Of a stretch of DNA of 12,197 nt, positions 1 to 7,072 are shown one piece after another. The position numbers and the translations under genes were made by a program. Source of the DNA: Candidatus Omnitrophota bacterium (GTDB taxonomy: Bacteria > Omnitrophota > Gorgyraeia > B26-G9); the NCBI GenBank assembly GCA_028718845.1, contig JAQULA010000028.1:1-12197 (forward strand), in the 5' to 3' direction. Each line of letters opens with the position of its first letter. The stretch's first letter is position 1. The notes beneath the pieces were generated by a model, which saw nothing but the letters and a program-made list of their open reading frames with translations, was not told the origin of the DNA and did no database searches.

Positions 1-61
1 GAATCGAACCGCCCACGCAAGGATTTTCAGTCCTTCGCTCTACCGACTGAGCTACCTCGGC
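1..61 (-). tRNA. tRNA-Phe (anticodon GAA), 3' end cut by the window edge
   Basis: Read on the minus strand, the sequence folds as a standard tRNA: 7-nt 5' acceptor strand GCCGAGG (61 to 55), TA, D arm GCTC/GAGC with an 8-nt loop, anticodon stem AAGGA/TCCTT closing the 7-nt loop CTGAAAA, 5-nt variable loop, T stem GGCGG and loop TTCGATT. The loop places GAA at positions 34-36, which reads Phe codons. The element sums to 61 nt and the window begins one base into the 3' T-stem strand, so about 15 nt including the acceptor 3' strand and any CCA lie outside. No promoter is obvious directly upstream (62-110); the nearest good one is at 268-296, about 200 nt away. Confidence 0.93.
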
Positions 62-122
62 ACACAATATTAAAAGTTTTGTTGTAAATAACCCGGCTCA
101 TCCATCCCCCGCTTTACATCAA

Positions 123-241
123 GCGAAGGAGGTTCCGACTGTCATGAGACTTAGGTTTTTGGAACCGCGTGAACAAAAACCTTTAGTCGAATGATCCTGC
201 GACGCCGCAGCGTCCTGCAAGGAAGCTACCTCGGCACACAA
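123..241 (-). ncRNA. candidate structured RNA upstream of tRNA-Phe (unassigned)
   Basis: This stretch has no ORF but several complementary segments. The strongest hairpin has arms 148-161 and 174-188 (9 bp plus 4 bp around a small internal loop, 12-nt loop). A second has arms 201-205 and 210-214 (GACGC/GCGTC, 4-nt loop). Segments 129-136 and 221-232 can close both hairpins in two 4-bp blocks with a 4-nt bulge, giving a three-way-junction-like fold on the minus strand. It lies downstream of the promoter at 268-296, so it could be transcribed, either alone or as a leader of tRNA-Phe. I do not recognise it as SRP RNA, 6S RNA, tmRNA, RNase P RNA or a known riboswitch. It may equally be a hairpin-rich insertion with no RNA function. 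Confidence 0.35.
224..241. repeat. 18-bp direct repeat of the tRNA-Phe leader and 5' end
   Basis: The 18-mer AGCTACCTCGGCACACAA occurs here and at 50-67, 174 bp apart in the same orientation. In the 50-67 copy it spans the last 6 nt before the tRNA and the first 12 nt of the tRNA. In the 224-241 copy the similarity to the tRNA stops at the D stem, so this copy is not a tRNA. The sequence between the copies is unrelated to the tRNA and rich in hairpins. The layout resembles an insertion that duplicated its target or recombined at the tRNA 5' end. I see no integrase or transposase to go with it. Confidence 0.75.
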
Positions 242-253
242 CGATAACTATCG
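242..253. other. 12-bp palindrome just downstream of the promoter
   Basis: CGATAACTATCG has perfect 5-bp arms (CGATA/TATCG) around a 2-bp centre, too tight for a useful RNA hairpin. It would lie at about +8 to +19 of the promoter at 268-296, where an operator could sit. Such short palindromes occur by chance, and no regulator is indicated. Confidence 0.2.
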
Positions 254-267
254 ATTATTGATTGAGT

Positions 268-296
268 AATGTACCACAAATAATCAATCCTGTCAA
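268..296 (-). promoter_or_regulatory. sigma70-like promoter pointing at tRNA-Phe
   Basis: On the minus strand a perfect -35 TTGACA (291-296) is followed by exactly 17 bp and a -10 TACATT (268-273, 4 of 6 consensus), preceded by TG one base away, as in an extended -10. Start of transcription would fall near 260-262. It sits 44 bp past the stop of the glycosyltransferase gene, and the first features downstream are the structured segment and tRNA-Phe. I see no strong intrinsic terminator between 340 and 297. Confidence 0.6.
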
Positions 297-339
297 ATAT
301 AATTAAAACCGGAAAAATATCACTTAAAATACGCTCCAT

Positions 340-2523
340 TTATTTACTCATATTTAAAAAGTAATCGGCATTACGGATCCCCTCGGCTGCCTCCGGATTC
401 TCCGGCTGCAAATCCAGGATTTTTTGGAAATATTCGCGGGAATGTTCATAATCCCGGATCAATTGATAAGTCCTGGCCAAACGCAGGCATATCCGGGGAT
501 CATTCGGATCATGTTTATAGACTTCACCGTAAAAATCAAGCATAATGCCGGAATCGTTCCATTCCGCAAACAACGCATCCAATTCCTGATAATAAAGCTC
601 GCGGTTTCGCTCCGCTACTCCCGTACGCAAGACCCGAAGAACATCGGCGTATTTTTTTTCTTTTCTCAACTCCCGCGACAAATCGACCATTTCGACAACA
701 ACCGGACTATTCTCCGGTTCAAAAGAACGCACTTTCAATAAAACCCTCAGGCTTTCATCGTATTTTTTCTCTTTCCGCAAGTCCCGGGAAAAACTGAATA
801 AAGTATTAATAACCCCCCGGCAATCGCCTCGGATCATCATTTTTTTTCGTTCGGACAAAGCTTCTCCGGGGTGATTGATTAGCGCATTTTTTTTCAGAAA
901 TACCGACCAGCGGAGCCGGGGATAAGCCGTGGTTTGCAAAGGGAAAAAAGTAAAAGCCGCAACCCGTACAAACGATGATTGAGCCCAGCTGATTTTATTG
1001 ATATCGCCGGGTTCAAGCGATAGCTTTTTTCCTTCAAACCCGCTGGCCACACCGGTTTGAGATACAAATTCGATTTTTTTCACCCGGCAATACTCTTTGA
1101 TCCGTCTAGCCAGCGTAACCGTATCCGGCCATTCTGCCCCATCCGCGGAAACATTAAACAGGACATCGTAGGAACCGATTTTTTCGACAAATCGCAGCGG
1201 AGATTCGAAAAAATTATCGACCCGCTCGGGTCCTTTTCCCCAAACGGAAAAAAACTGATTAACGCCGTAACAATATTTTTCGGACACAACATCATCCAGG
1301 TATCCCATGGAATAACTTTTTTCCGCCAAAAACGCAAAAATTCCCGTTACGAATCGAGGATGTTCATCAAAACAAAATATTTTATCATCCCCTGGAGGCG
1401 GCAGGCATTGACCCGCGGCCGCCGCAATAAACACTCCGGCCATAACTGTCCGCAAGATTAACCCGCGTATCTGCATAATAACCGAAGCACTCATCAGCGC
1501 CACTGCCGGCAGCAACGGGATAAGATATTCGAACTGATAATATTCCGGTGTAAACGAAACCACAAAAAAAGGGACAAAAGCCCAGAGAAAAAACAGTTTT
1601 TTATACTCATTAGCTGACATAAGAAAAATTATCGACAGCGTCACACTAACCAGAAAAACCGGCAACCCCATTCCTCCGGGAGCTGCCAGAGAAAAAACAT
1701 AATAGATAAGCTTCTGCCCGGGTGATTTATAAGCGATATCCATCCCATAGGTAATATCGGTGGCCCGTTCCACCAAGTGGCCGATAACCCCGGGATGCGC
1801 ATAGTAAACAGCGCCAATCATTATTCCGATTAACAAAGAAAATCCGGCATTTAAAAACCGATTCCGCCGGGAGTGATCCGATATCCCGGTTTTATACGCA
1901 TCCAGTAAAACCGCGCAGAACGGCGCAAACAGGAAAAGCCCGAACGTGTATTTTGTCAGCATTCCCGCGCCCAGGGATAAACCGAAAAAAACCGAATATT
2001 TCCGGTTTTTAAAACTATCGGTTTTTATCAAAACATACATGCTCAGGACCACCAGAGCGCACACGGCCAATTCCAAATTGAAAACCCGCGAACTTCGGAA
2101 GATTATCGGATACAACGAACACACCAGAACCGCTGCCAGACCGGTTCCCTTGCGCGTTAACTCGCCGATTTTGTAAAGAGCCGACATCAAAACAACCCAA
2201 AACAAGGTCGAAGTCAGCAAAACCGCATGAGGGATTAAAAATCTGCCGGCTCCGGCTACCAGAGCCGCCGCCCAGTAATACAACGGCGGATAATCCCGGT
2301 CGACCAGAATCAAATGCCGCAAGCGTAAACCGACACGGTCCAGGAAGGAAGACTGCGGCAGAACCGGTTGCGGCTCGATAAAGCGGGCATAATTACGGAT
2401 ATGGGTTTGCCAGTCCTTGCCCTGCATCAGGAAAGTGCACGAATCATTTTCCATCAAAAAAATATTAAGAAAACAATAAACCGCGATTAAGGCAATAAAA
2501 ATTATACGTGTATATCTGGCCAT
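340..2523 (-). CDS. GT39-type membrane glycosyltransferase with C-terminal TPR repeats
   Basis: Probable integral-membrane glycosyltransferase of the PMT/ArnT (GT39) fold, which transfers sugars from a polyprenyl-phosphate donor on the outer face of the inner membrane. There is one N-terminal transmembrane segment (residues 5-24), then a periplasmic loop with an acidic residue (D37 in KDW) and YPPLYYW (78-84), as in this superfamily. Roughly ten more hydrophobic segments follow up to about residue 370, with a GMLTKYT element at 187-193 and an aromatic/proline-rich LIPLLPA (334-340). Residues 380-560 form a soluble domain I do not recognise. Residues 578-724 are TPR-like; LRKEKKY recurs at 582 and 619, 37 residues apart. 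The last 79 of these residues match the neighbouring SGNH protein. The ATG lies 5 bp after that gene's stop with no clear ribosome site, so translation is probably coupled. Family is confident; acceptor and sugar cannot be told. Confidence 0.82.
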   Translation of the reverse strand: MARYTRIIFIALIAVYCFLNIFLMENDSCTFLMQGKDWQTHIRNYARFIEPQPVLPQSSFLDRVGLRLRHLILVDRDYPPLYYWAAALVAGAGRFLIPHAVLLTSTLFWVVLMSALYKIGELTRKGTGLAAVLVCSLYPIIFRSSRVFNLELAVCALVVLSMYVLIKTDSFKNRKYSVFFGLSLGAGMLTKYTFGLFLFAPFCAVLLDAYKTGISDHSRRNRFLNAGFSLLIGIMIGAVYYAHPGVIGHLVERATDITYGMDIAYKSPGQKLIYYVFSLAAPGGMGLPVFLVSVTLSIIFLMSANEYKKLFFLWAFVPFFVVSFTPEYYQFEYLIPLLPAVALMSASVIMQIRGLILRTVMAGVFIAAAAGQCLPPPGDDKIFCFDEHPRFVTGIFAFLAEKSYSMGYLDDVVSEKYCYGVNQFFSVWGKGPERVDNFFESPLRFVEKIGSYDVLFNVSADGAEWPDTVTLARRIKEYCRVKKIEFVSQTGVASGFEGKKLSLEPGDINKISWAQSSFVRVAAFTFFPLQTTAYPRLRWSVFLKKNALINHPGEALSERKKMMIRGDCRGVINTLFSFSRDLRKEKKYDESLRVLLKVRSFEPENSPVVVEMVDLSRELRKEKKYADVLRVLRTGVAERNRELYYQELDALFAEWNDSGIMLDFYGEVYKHDPNDPRICLRLARTYQLIRDYEHSREYFQKILDLQPENPEAAEGIRNADYFLNMSK

Positions 2524-2528
2524 AGCCG

Positions 2529-3962
2529 TTATTGACCCGACGCACTACTTGGAGTAGCCGCAAAATAGTTAACCATTTTTTGACAGACTGTTTCGGCGAT
2601 AATCCGGTACCCGGCAGCCGTGCAGTGGCCGTCGGGAATAAAATACGTTCCCACATTATCTTTTTCCAATATTTTATCGAAGGCCGGACGGACATCGATA
2701 AAATCGACGTGTTCATCATTAATCGCTTGCAGCATATAATTCCGCACAAATGTCGGATAACTCAGAAAAAAAAGCTTAATATGTCTTTTTTTTGCCAGCA
2801 TACAGATACGACGCAATTGCCGTTTATACAGCACCCGGAGCAGGTTTTCCCGTTCCGGGATACTGAGCGAATTTATTTTATTTCGACTCATTCCCAAAAA
2901 GTTGATCATCCGCAAAGAATCTTCATCGTCCAGTTTCACTACGGGATCGGAAACAGCGGCAGATTCATTCACCAGAGTTTCCCGGTATTGTTGGTATGAA
3001 CGCACATAGTCCCGGCTCAGCGCCAGGGCGAGAAACCGTTCGGCGTTCGATACCCCGGTCCGCGCTTCAACACAATCCGGCTGCACATTCAAAACAGCGG
3101 AAAAACATTCTTTCGACTTGCGGTAATCCCGCACCCGTTTATACAGTTGGCCCAGGCGCAAATCCACCGCCGGATCCTTCGGGAATATTTCTTTTAACGC
3201 TGAACAAAAAGCGATCGCTTCGTCATAATCCCCCCAGGTGATAAACAAATCGTCAAGTTCCTGATATACGGTCTCCGGAAGGAATTCAAGACAACGCACA
3301 TGAAACAGCAACAAAAGCGCTTTCCGGTACTCTCCCTGTAATTTATAAAGACGAGCTTCTTTCAAACCCAGCGTATATTCGCCAATCGGCTTAAATATCG
3401 CTTCATCGTTGTGTTTTTGCGCATTATCCCTATGATTTTGTTCAAATCCGTAATTTTCGTATAATTTTTTCAGTACAGGTTGATTTTTTAGATTCACCGC
3501 AATAATTTTCAGCAAGCGATAACTCCGCAAATTACCCAGGGCTTCATCAATTTTTTCCGGCCAAGAATCCTGGGCGGCAAACACATCTTCAAAATTCCAA
3601 AAGTCATTATCTCCGCTCATTACGATCACCGCTTGCGGAGAAAAATTATACAGCAAAGAATTGAATCGCTGCGCAAGCATAGCCGTATTGAATCCGGGAC
3701 GCCCAGCATTAAAAACCTGCACATATTCTCCCCCCATTTCTTTATCCAGCATTCGCTGCAGCTGATCCGGATAACTCAACCCTTTTTCCGCGCCGATACC
3801 GTACGTATGCGAATCCCCCACGCACAATAAACGAATTTTTCCTTTAGAAAACAGTGTTGCTTCCTTATTTTTCATGCAAAAAGCGCCCGCTTGTAAGATA
3901 ACTTCAAGGAGCGCTATTCCGGCGATGATACCGCTGCTTATCAAAATAATTTTTTTGCCCAT
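2529..3962 (-). CDS. SGNH/GDSL hydrolase-like protein with an internal TPR block
   Basis: Likely membrane-anchored SGNH-fold esterase or acyltransferase, the group that adds or removes acetyl or acyl groups on glycans. An N-terminal hydrophobic segment (residues 5-24) looks like a signal anchor. The blocks are present in order: GDSHT (49-53, nucleophile S51), NAGRPG (85-90), GDND (117-120, N119) and PDGH (443-446, D444/H446). A TPR-like region (about 197-312) is inserted between blocks III and V, making the protein 477 residues, much longer than a minimal SGNH domain of about 200. Residues 233-311 align without gaps to 645-723 of the downstream glycosyltransferase (about 33 of 79 identical by hand count). 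The ATG has GGTGA (3970-3974) 7 nt upstream, and the gene starts 13 bp after the DUF2156 stop. Envelope glycan modification is inferred from fold plus partner; the substrate is unknown. Confidence 0.82.
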   Translation of the reverse strand: MGKKIILISSGIIAGIALLEVILQAGAFCMKNKEATLFSKGKIRLLCVGDSHTYGIGAEKGLSYPDQLQRMLDKEMGGEYVQVFNAGRPGFNTAMLAQRFNSLLYNFSPQAVIVMSGDNDFWNFEDVFAAQDSWPEKIDEALGNLRSYRLLKIIAVNLKNQPVLKKLYENYGFEQNHRDNAQKHNDEAIFKPIGEYTLGLKEARLYKLQGEYRKALLLLFHVRCLEFLPETVYQELDDLFITWGDYDEAIAFCSALKEIFPKDPAVDLRLGQLYKRVRDYRKSKECFSAVLNVQPDCVEARTGVSNAERFLALALSRDYVRSYQQYRETLVNESAAVSDPVVKLDDEDSLRMINFLGMSRNKINSLSIPERENLLRVLYKRQLRRICMLAKKRHIKLFFLSYPTFVRNYMLQAINDEHVDFIDVRPAFDKILEKDNVGTYFIPDGHCTAAGYRIIAETVCQKMVNYFAATPSSASGQ

Positions 3963-3975
3963 TTTTCAATCACCG

Positions 3976-4887
3976 TTATTGTTGCGATATAATGAAATTC
4001 GGCACTTGTTGTACCGGCCGGTAAGATTTTTTTAACTTTTTTAGATTTTCCAACCCCGAATCATCCATAATATTGATCGACGCATAGCCGGTAAGTTCAC
4101 GGCAAAACTCCCGGAAAATAAATTGCGCCAGCCCCTTATATGCCTTCAAACACACCTCGAACGCAATGCAAAACATGTCCGGACGCAATGAAAAGCCAAA
4201 AGTATACCCGGCAATCACGGAATCCACGAGCACGACCCGGCCTTCCGGAGCAAGCTCGGACGAAAACCGCAGCAACTCATCCTGGACCCGAACATTATCC
4301 TCGAGCATATAACGATAAAGGTCGTCACTACCGGCAACGGAACGCTCCTGCTGCCAGTTCCGGCACAACCGACTGCAGGCCGCGGCATCGGACGGTTGAT
4401 ATTCCCGGTATTCGTAATTATACCGCCGGACAAAAAAGTTGTACGTTGAACGTTTTGACTTATAAGCATCCCCCGCCAAAGCCGCCAGATCTTTCTGCCG
4501 GCAAATGTAATCCGGGGCCTTTTCCCGGACGGCATACCCAAGGCTCCGGTACCACTGCGCGCGGACGGCCTCCACATTTTCGATGCGGGACATTCCCGTC
4601 CGACGATTCGCGGAGTCCATTAGCTCAAAACATTCGGCAATAGTCTTTTCCTGAACCTTCTTGCCCAAAGGCGGCAGATACATAAAACACCCGTGGGCAT
4701 CGCTGAAAAAAACGCATAAACAATCGTCGATGATCCGCCAGGAAATAGTGAATAATGCCCGCCAGATAAAAATATTGATAAAATGATAGGGACTCAACTC
4801 ATGCGGAGCAAGCGCTAAAAACCGGCCAACCATTTCCCGGTCTTCGAGCTGCAGCGGCTTTGCATCCGGCACGGTTATGGCGGTCAT
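3976..4887 (-). CDS. DUF2156 (GNAT-fold, LPG-synthase C-terminal-like) protein
   Basis: Matches the DUF2156 family by pattern: LSPYHFINIFIW near the N-terminus (31-42), LPPLG (71-75), DYICRQKDLAALAGDAYKSKR (126-146, the family's Tyr-containing dY.y...L..L.G..y..KR stretch), and a C-terminal DDSGLENLKKLKKSYRP (275-291). This fold is shared with the catalytic domain of lysyl-phosphatidylglycerol synthases, which use aminoacyl-tRNA to modify lipids, but this 303-residue protein has no membrane domain, so it is only fold kin. The start ATG overlaps the YkgJ gene's TGA (4884-4887, ATGA), with GGAGAGG about 8 nt upstream, so the two are translationally coupled. A soluble acyl- or aminoacyltransferase role is possible; its real reaction cannot be named. 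Confidence 0.85.
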   Translation of the reverse strand: MTAITVPDAKPLQLEDREMVGRFLALAPHELSPYHFINIFIWRALFTISWRIIDDCLCVFFSDAHGCFMYLPPLGKKVQEKTIAECFELMDSANRRTGMSRIENVEAVRAQWYRSLGYAVREKAPDYICRQKDLAALAGDAYKSKRSTYNFFVRRYNYEYREYQPSDAAACSRLCRNWQQERSVAGSDDLYRYMLEDNVRVQDELLRFSSELAPEGRVVLVDSVIAGYTFGFSLRPDMFCIAFEVCLKAYKGLAQFIFREFCRELTGYASINIMDDSGLENLKKLKKSYRPVQQVPNFIISQQ

Positions 4888-5375
4888 TGTCCGGCCTCTC
4901 CGGCTCCCGGCTGTAGAATATTACTCTGAACGACCATCAGCTCTTCTTCCGGGTAAGAATGGAATGTTCCGTATTCGGCTTTGAGCATATTTCTGACTAT
5001 CGGATCATTGAAAAAATTACGCAGATACCCGACATAGGCTTTAAACAGCATTCCTTCCGCCGCGGATACCACGAACGGACAGGCTAAATGCGCGGCAAGA
5101 TCGATTATCTTATCCCGCCGCGATACCAATAAAAACGGATAAAGACGGCATTCAAACGGACGCTGTTCATAGATACGGCAATGATGATCGTCTTTATTAA
5201 GAAATTCACAGGTCAGCATCCCATTATCATCTTCCCGGCTATGCACCCGGATAATTTTTAAAGCTTTTTTTTCATGCTCAAGCAGCTGCGGCAGCCACGA
5301 TTCCGAAGCAAAACAGCAGCACCCTTTACATTCCAGACACGCCGCCGACGATAAACATGATTTAAGCTCAAGCAT
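4884..5375 (-). CDS. YkgJ-type cysteine-cluster (zinc/iron-chelating) protein
   Basis: A 163-residue protein whose cysteines follow the YkgJ/UPF0153 pattern: CLECKGCCC at residues 13-21, then C56, C66, C76 and C99, with CRIYEQRPFECRLYP (66-80) as the family signature. Members are thought to bind a metal ion or cluster; no reaction is established. The open frame runs upstream to 5582, but that extension lies inside the radical SAM gene in another frame and shows no family similarity. An ATG at 5373-5375 begins the family-like region and lies 13 bp after the upstream stop. A purine-rich GGGGGGAG sits very close to this ATG (spacing 1 nt), so the alternative ATG at 5403-5405, which overlaps the upstream gene by 17 bp, cannot be excluded. 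The downstream DUF2156 gene overlaps its stop by 4 bp, which suggests a joint function. Confidence 0.85.
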   Translation of the reverse strand: MLELKSCLSSAACLECKGCCCFASESWLPQLLEHEKKALKIIRVHSREDDNGMLTCEFLNKDDHHCRIYEQRPFECRLYPFLLVSRRDKIIDLAAHLACPFVVSAAEGMLFKAYVGYLRNFFNDPIVRNMLKAEYGTFHSYPEEELMVVQSNILQPGAGEAGQ

Positions 5376-5388
5376 ACTCCCCCCGGTT

Positions 5389-6243
5389 TTATATGTTACC
5401 GACATAAACAAAGTTAAGTTTTTTTCTGGCGATGGCACAAGCCCGCTGCAACGTCCGCGCCGGAGTCGGCGGCAGATCCATTTCATAACCGGGGAAATAA
5501 CGGGAAAAATGCAGCGGCGTATCCGCGCCGGTATGATCAAATATCCAATCGGTAAGTTTTTGAAAATGGTCATCGCTGTCATTAAGGGTGGGAATGACCA
5601 GATTGGTCAGCTCGACATGGCAGCTTTTACACGCGCGTTCAATGGTTCGCAACACCGGTTCAAGAGTTCCTTTGCATATTGAACTATAAAACTTATCATC
5701 CATGGCTTTCAAATCGATATTCATCGCCCCGATCAACGGCAATATTTCCTCAAGCGGTTCCGGATTAACATACCCATTGGTAACCAGGACATTTTCCAGA
5801 CCGTTTTTTTTGGCCAGGCGCGCTGTTTCCGCCATAAATTCATACCCGATAAACGGCTCGTTGTAAGTATAGGCAATACCGAATGAACCCAGCCGCCGCG
5901 CCTCGTCGACAAGCTGCTGCGCGGTCACCGTTTCCACCGCCGCCCCGGAATTTTGCGAAATATGCCAGTTTTGGCAGAACAAACAGCCGAAATTACAACC
6001 GCGGGTGCCCAGGGAAAGGATCGGTTCTCCGGGATGAAACCGGTATAACGGTTTTTTCTCGATCGGATCAAGCGCCATACCGGTGGTTTTTCCGTAAATC
6101 AGGGAATATAATTTTCCGCCGTTATTTACGCGCGCCCGGCAAAACCCGGACCGCCCATCGGCAATCACACAATATTTCGGACAAAGGAGACATCGGACCG
6201 AACGGTCTTTCAACGGGGTGTAATAAAGCGCTTCTTTGAGCAT
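5389..6243 (-). CDS. amrS: AmmeMemoRadiSam-type radical SAM enzyme (AmrS-like), C-terminally short
   Basis: A COG1180 radical SAM protein of 284 residues. It starts with a Cys-rich segment CLLCPKYC (18-25) plus C35, then the S-adenosylmethionine 4Fe-4S motif CNFGCLFC (C83, C87, C90). Later come AYTYNEP, VTNGYVNPEPL, NIDLKAMD, TLND and HFSRYFPGYEMDLPPTP, which are AmrS hallmarks rather than glycyl-radical-activase ones. In this family the protein usually continues after YVGN with a Cys-containing tail; here it stops two codons after that Gly (YVGNI, stop). The ATG at 6241-6243 is chosen because AAGGGGG (6252-6258) lies 8 nt upstream; an upstream ATG at 6298-6300 would overlap nrdG and adds 19 residues unlike the family. 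AmrS usually sits with AMMECR1 and Memo genes, and neither is in this window. Its substrate is not known. Confidence 0.85.
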   Translation of the reverse strand: MLKEALYYTPLKDRSVRCLLCPKYCVIADGRSGFCRARVNNGGKLYSLIYGKTTGMALDPIEKKPLYRFHPGEPILSLGTRGCNFGCLFCQNWHISQNSGAAVETVTAQQLVDEARRLGSFGIAYTYNEPFIGYEFMAETARLAKKNGLENVLVTNGYVNPEPLEEILPLIGAMNIDLKAMDDKFYSSICKGTLEPVLRTIERACKSCHVELTNLVIPTLNDSDDHFQKLTDWIFDHTGADTPLHFSRYFPGYEMDLPPTPARTLQRACAIARKKLNFVYVGNI

Positions 6244-6268
6244 TAACCGCGCCCCCTTATCGGTACGA

Positions 6269-6976
6269 TTATATTCCACGCACACTGCAATCTTTGACAA
6301 ATTCTTTCGCCAGCTTCGCGCACTTTTTCAATTCATCTACGGGATACGGCGCCAGAGTAGCCATATTTTTATCCAGGGTGTCTTTTGGATTGAACTGCTG
6401 TAATACATATTTTTGGGCCCCATGCAGGGACTGCGCTATTTTCAAAATATCCGGCATGGTCAGTAAAGCCGGAACCACGGTCGTCCGGAATTCATATTCA
6501 ACGACACTATTCATCACCAGGTCGATGCTCTCGCGGATATCCGAGATAACCACTTTACGTTCCACGACCTGGCAATATTTTTCTTCTTCCAGCGGCGCCT
6601 TAATATCCATGGCTACGAAATCAATCAGGTTGCGAAGCAAAAGTTCACGCAGCATTTCCGGCATCGTACCATTGGTGTCAAGTTTAATCAGCAGACCTAA
6701 TTTGCGGATATCCTCAAGCAGCACCGGTAATTGCTCATACAAGGTCGGCTCTCCGCCGCCAATCACCACCCCGTCTATCCAGCCTTGTTTTTCCTGTAAA
6801 AACCGCTCGATCCGCTCAAACGGGATAGTCGGCAGCGACTGCGGCGACACCACCAGAACACTGGAATGGCAAAACGGACAGCGGAAGTTACAGCCGGAAA
6901 GGTATACGACACATGCGACTTTACCTTCCCAGTCGATCAACGTATGCGGATTAAAACCTTTGATGGGATGCGCCAT
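6269..6976 (-). CDS. nrdG: Anaerobic ribonucleoside-triphosphate reductase activating protein
   Basis: Radical SAM activase that installs the glycyl radical on NrdD. The product (235 residues from the chosen ATG) opens with IKGFNPHTLIDWEGKVACVV, typical of the NrdG2-like activases, then the cluster motif CNFRCPFC (C29, C33, C36), GGGEPTL (73-79), KLDTNGT (98-104 approx.) and VAMDIKAP, and ends soon after a QFNPKDTLD element. Its NrdD partner is encoded just upstream, separated by the redoxin gene and a hairpin terminator. The frame is open to a TTG at 7013-7015, which would add 13 residues, but that codon has no ribosome site and lies next to the terminator stem. The ATG (6974-6976) begins right before the conserved region, although GGGGAG is 17 nt upstream, farther than ideal. 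The function is secure; the start is moderately so. Confidence 0.92.
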   Translation of the reverse strand: MAHPIKGFNPHTLIDWEGKVACVVYLSGCNFRCPFCHSSVLVVSPQSLPTIPFERIERFLQEKQGWIDGVVIGGGEPTLYEQLPVLLEDIRKLGLLIKLDTNGTMPEMLRELLLRNLIDFVAMDIKAPLEEEKYCQVVERKVVISDIRESIDLVMNSVVEYEFRTTVVPALLTMPDILKIAQSLHGAQKYVLQQFNPKDTLDKNMATLAPYPVDELKKCAKLAKEFVKDCSVRGI

Positions 6977-7019
6977 AATGCTATCTGAATATGCTCCCCG
7001 CTCAGCCGCGCTCAAAAGA

Positions 7020-7056
7020 CCAAAAGACAGCCGGCCGGCAGGCCGCTGTCTTTTGG
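7020..7056 (-). terminator. Intrinsic terminator between the redoxin gene and nrdG
   Basis: CCAAAAGACAG (7020-7030) pairs perfectly with CTGTCTTTTGG (7046-7056). Inside, CGGCC (7032-7036) pairs with GGCCG (7041-7045) around a GGCA loop, with one bulged C. On the minus strand the GC-rich stem ends in T-rich sequence (CTTTTGGTCTTTTG), consistent with rho-independent termination after the redoxin stop at 7073. The A- and T-rich stem base means it could also act on the plus strand. It separates nrdR-nrdD-redoxin from nrdG and the following five genes. Confidence 0.8.
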
Positions 7057-7072
7057 CATTAATTACTAATCA

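Noticed and set aside
160..169. TGGAACCGCG on the plus strand, identical to the T-box core UGGNACCGCG
   Set aside because: It faces away from any sense gene (the next plus-strand sequence is antisense to the glycosyltransferase), and no stem I or specifier loop is visible. It is explained by the hairpin loop it lies in.
257..288. AT-rich inverted repeat ATTGATT/AATCAAT
   Set aside because: Weak stem with an 18-nt loop and no T-tract, overlapping the promoter; not supported as a terminator.
5376..5582. N-terminal extension of the YkgJ frame
   Set aside because: It lies within the radical SAM gene, is basic and unlike the family, and has no matching ribosome site; the ATG at 5375 is preferred.
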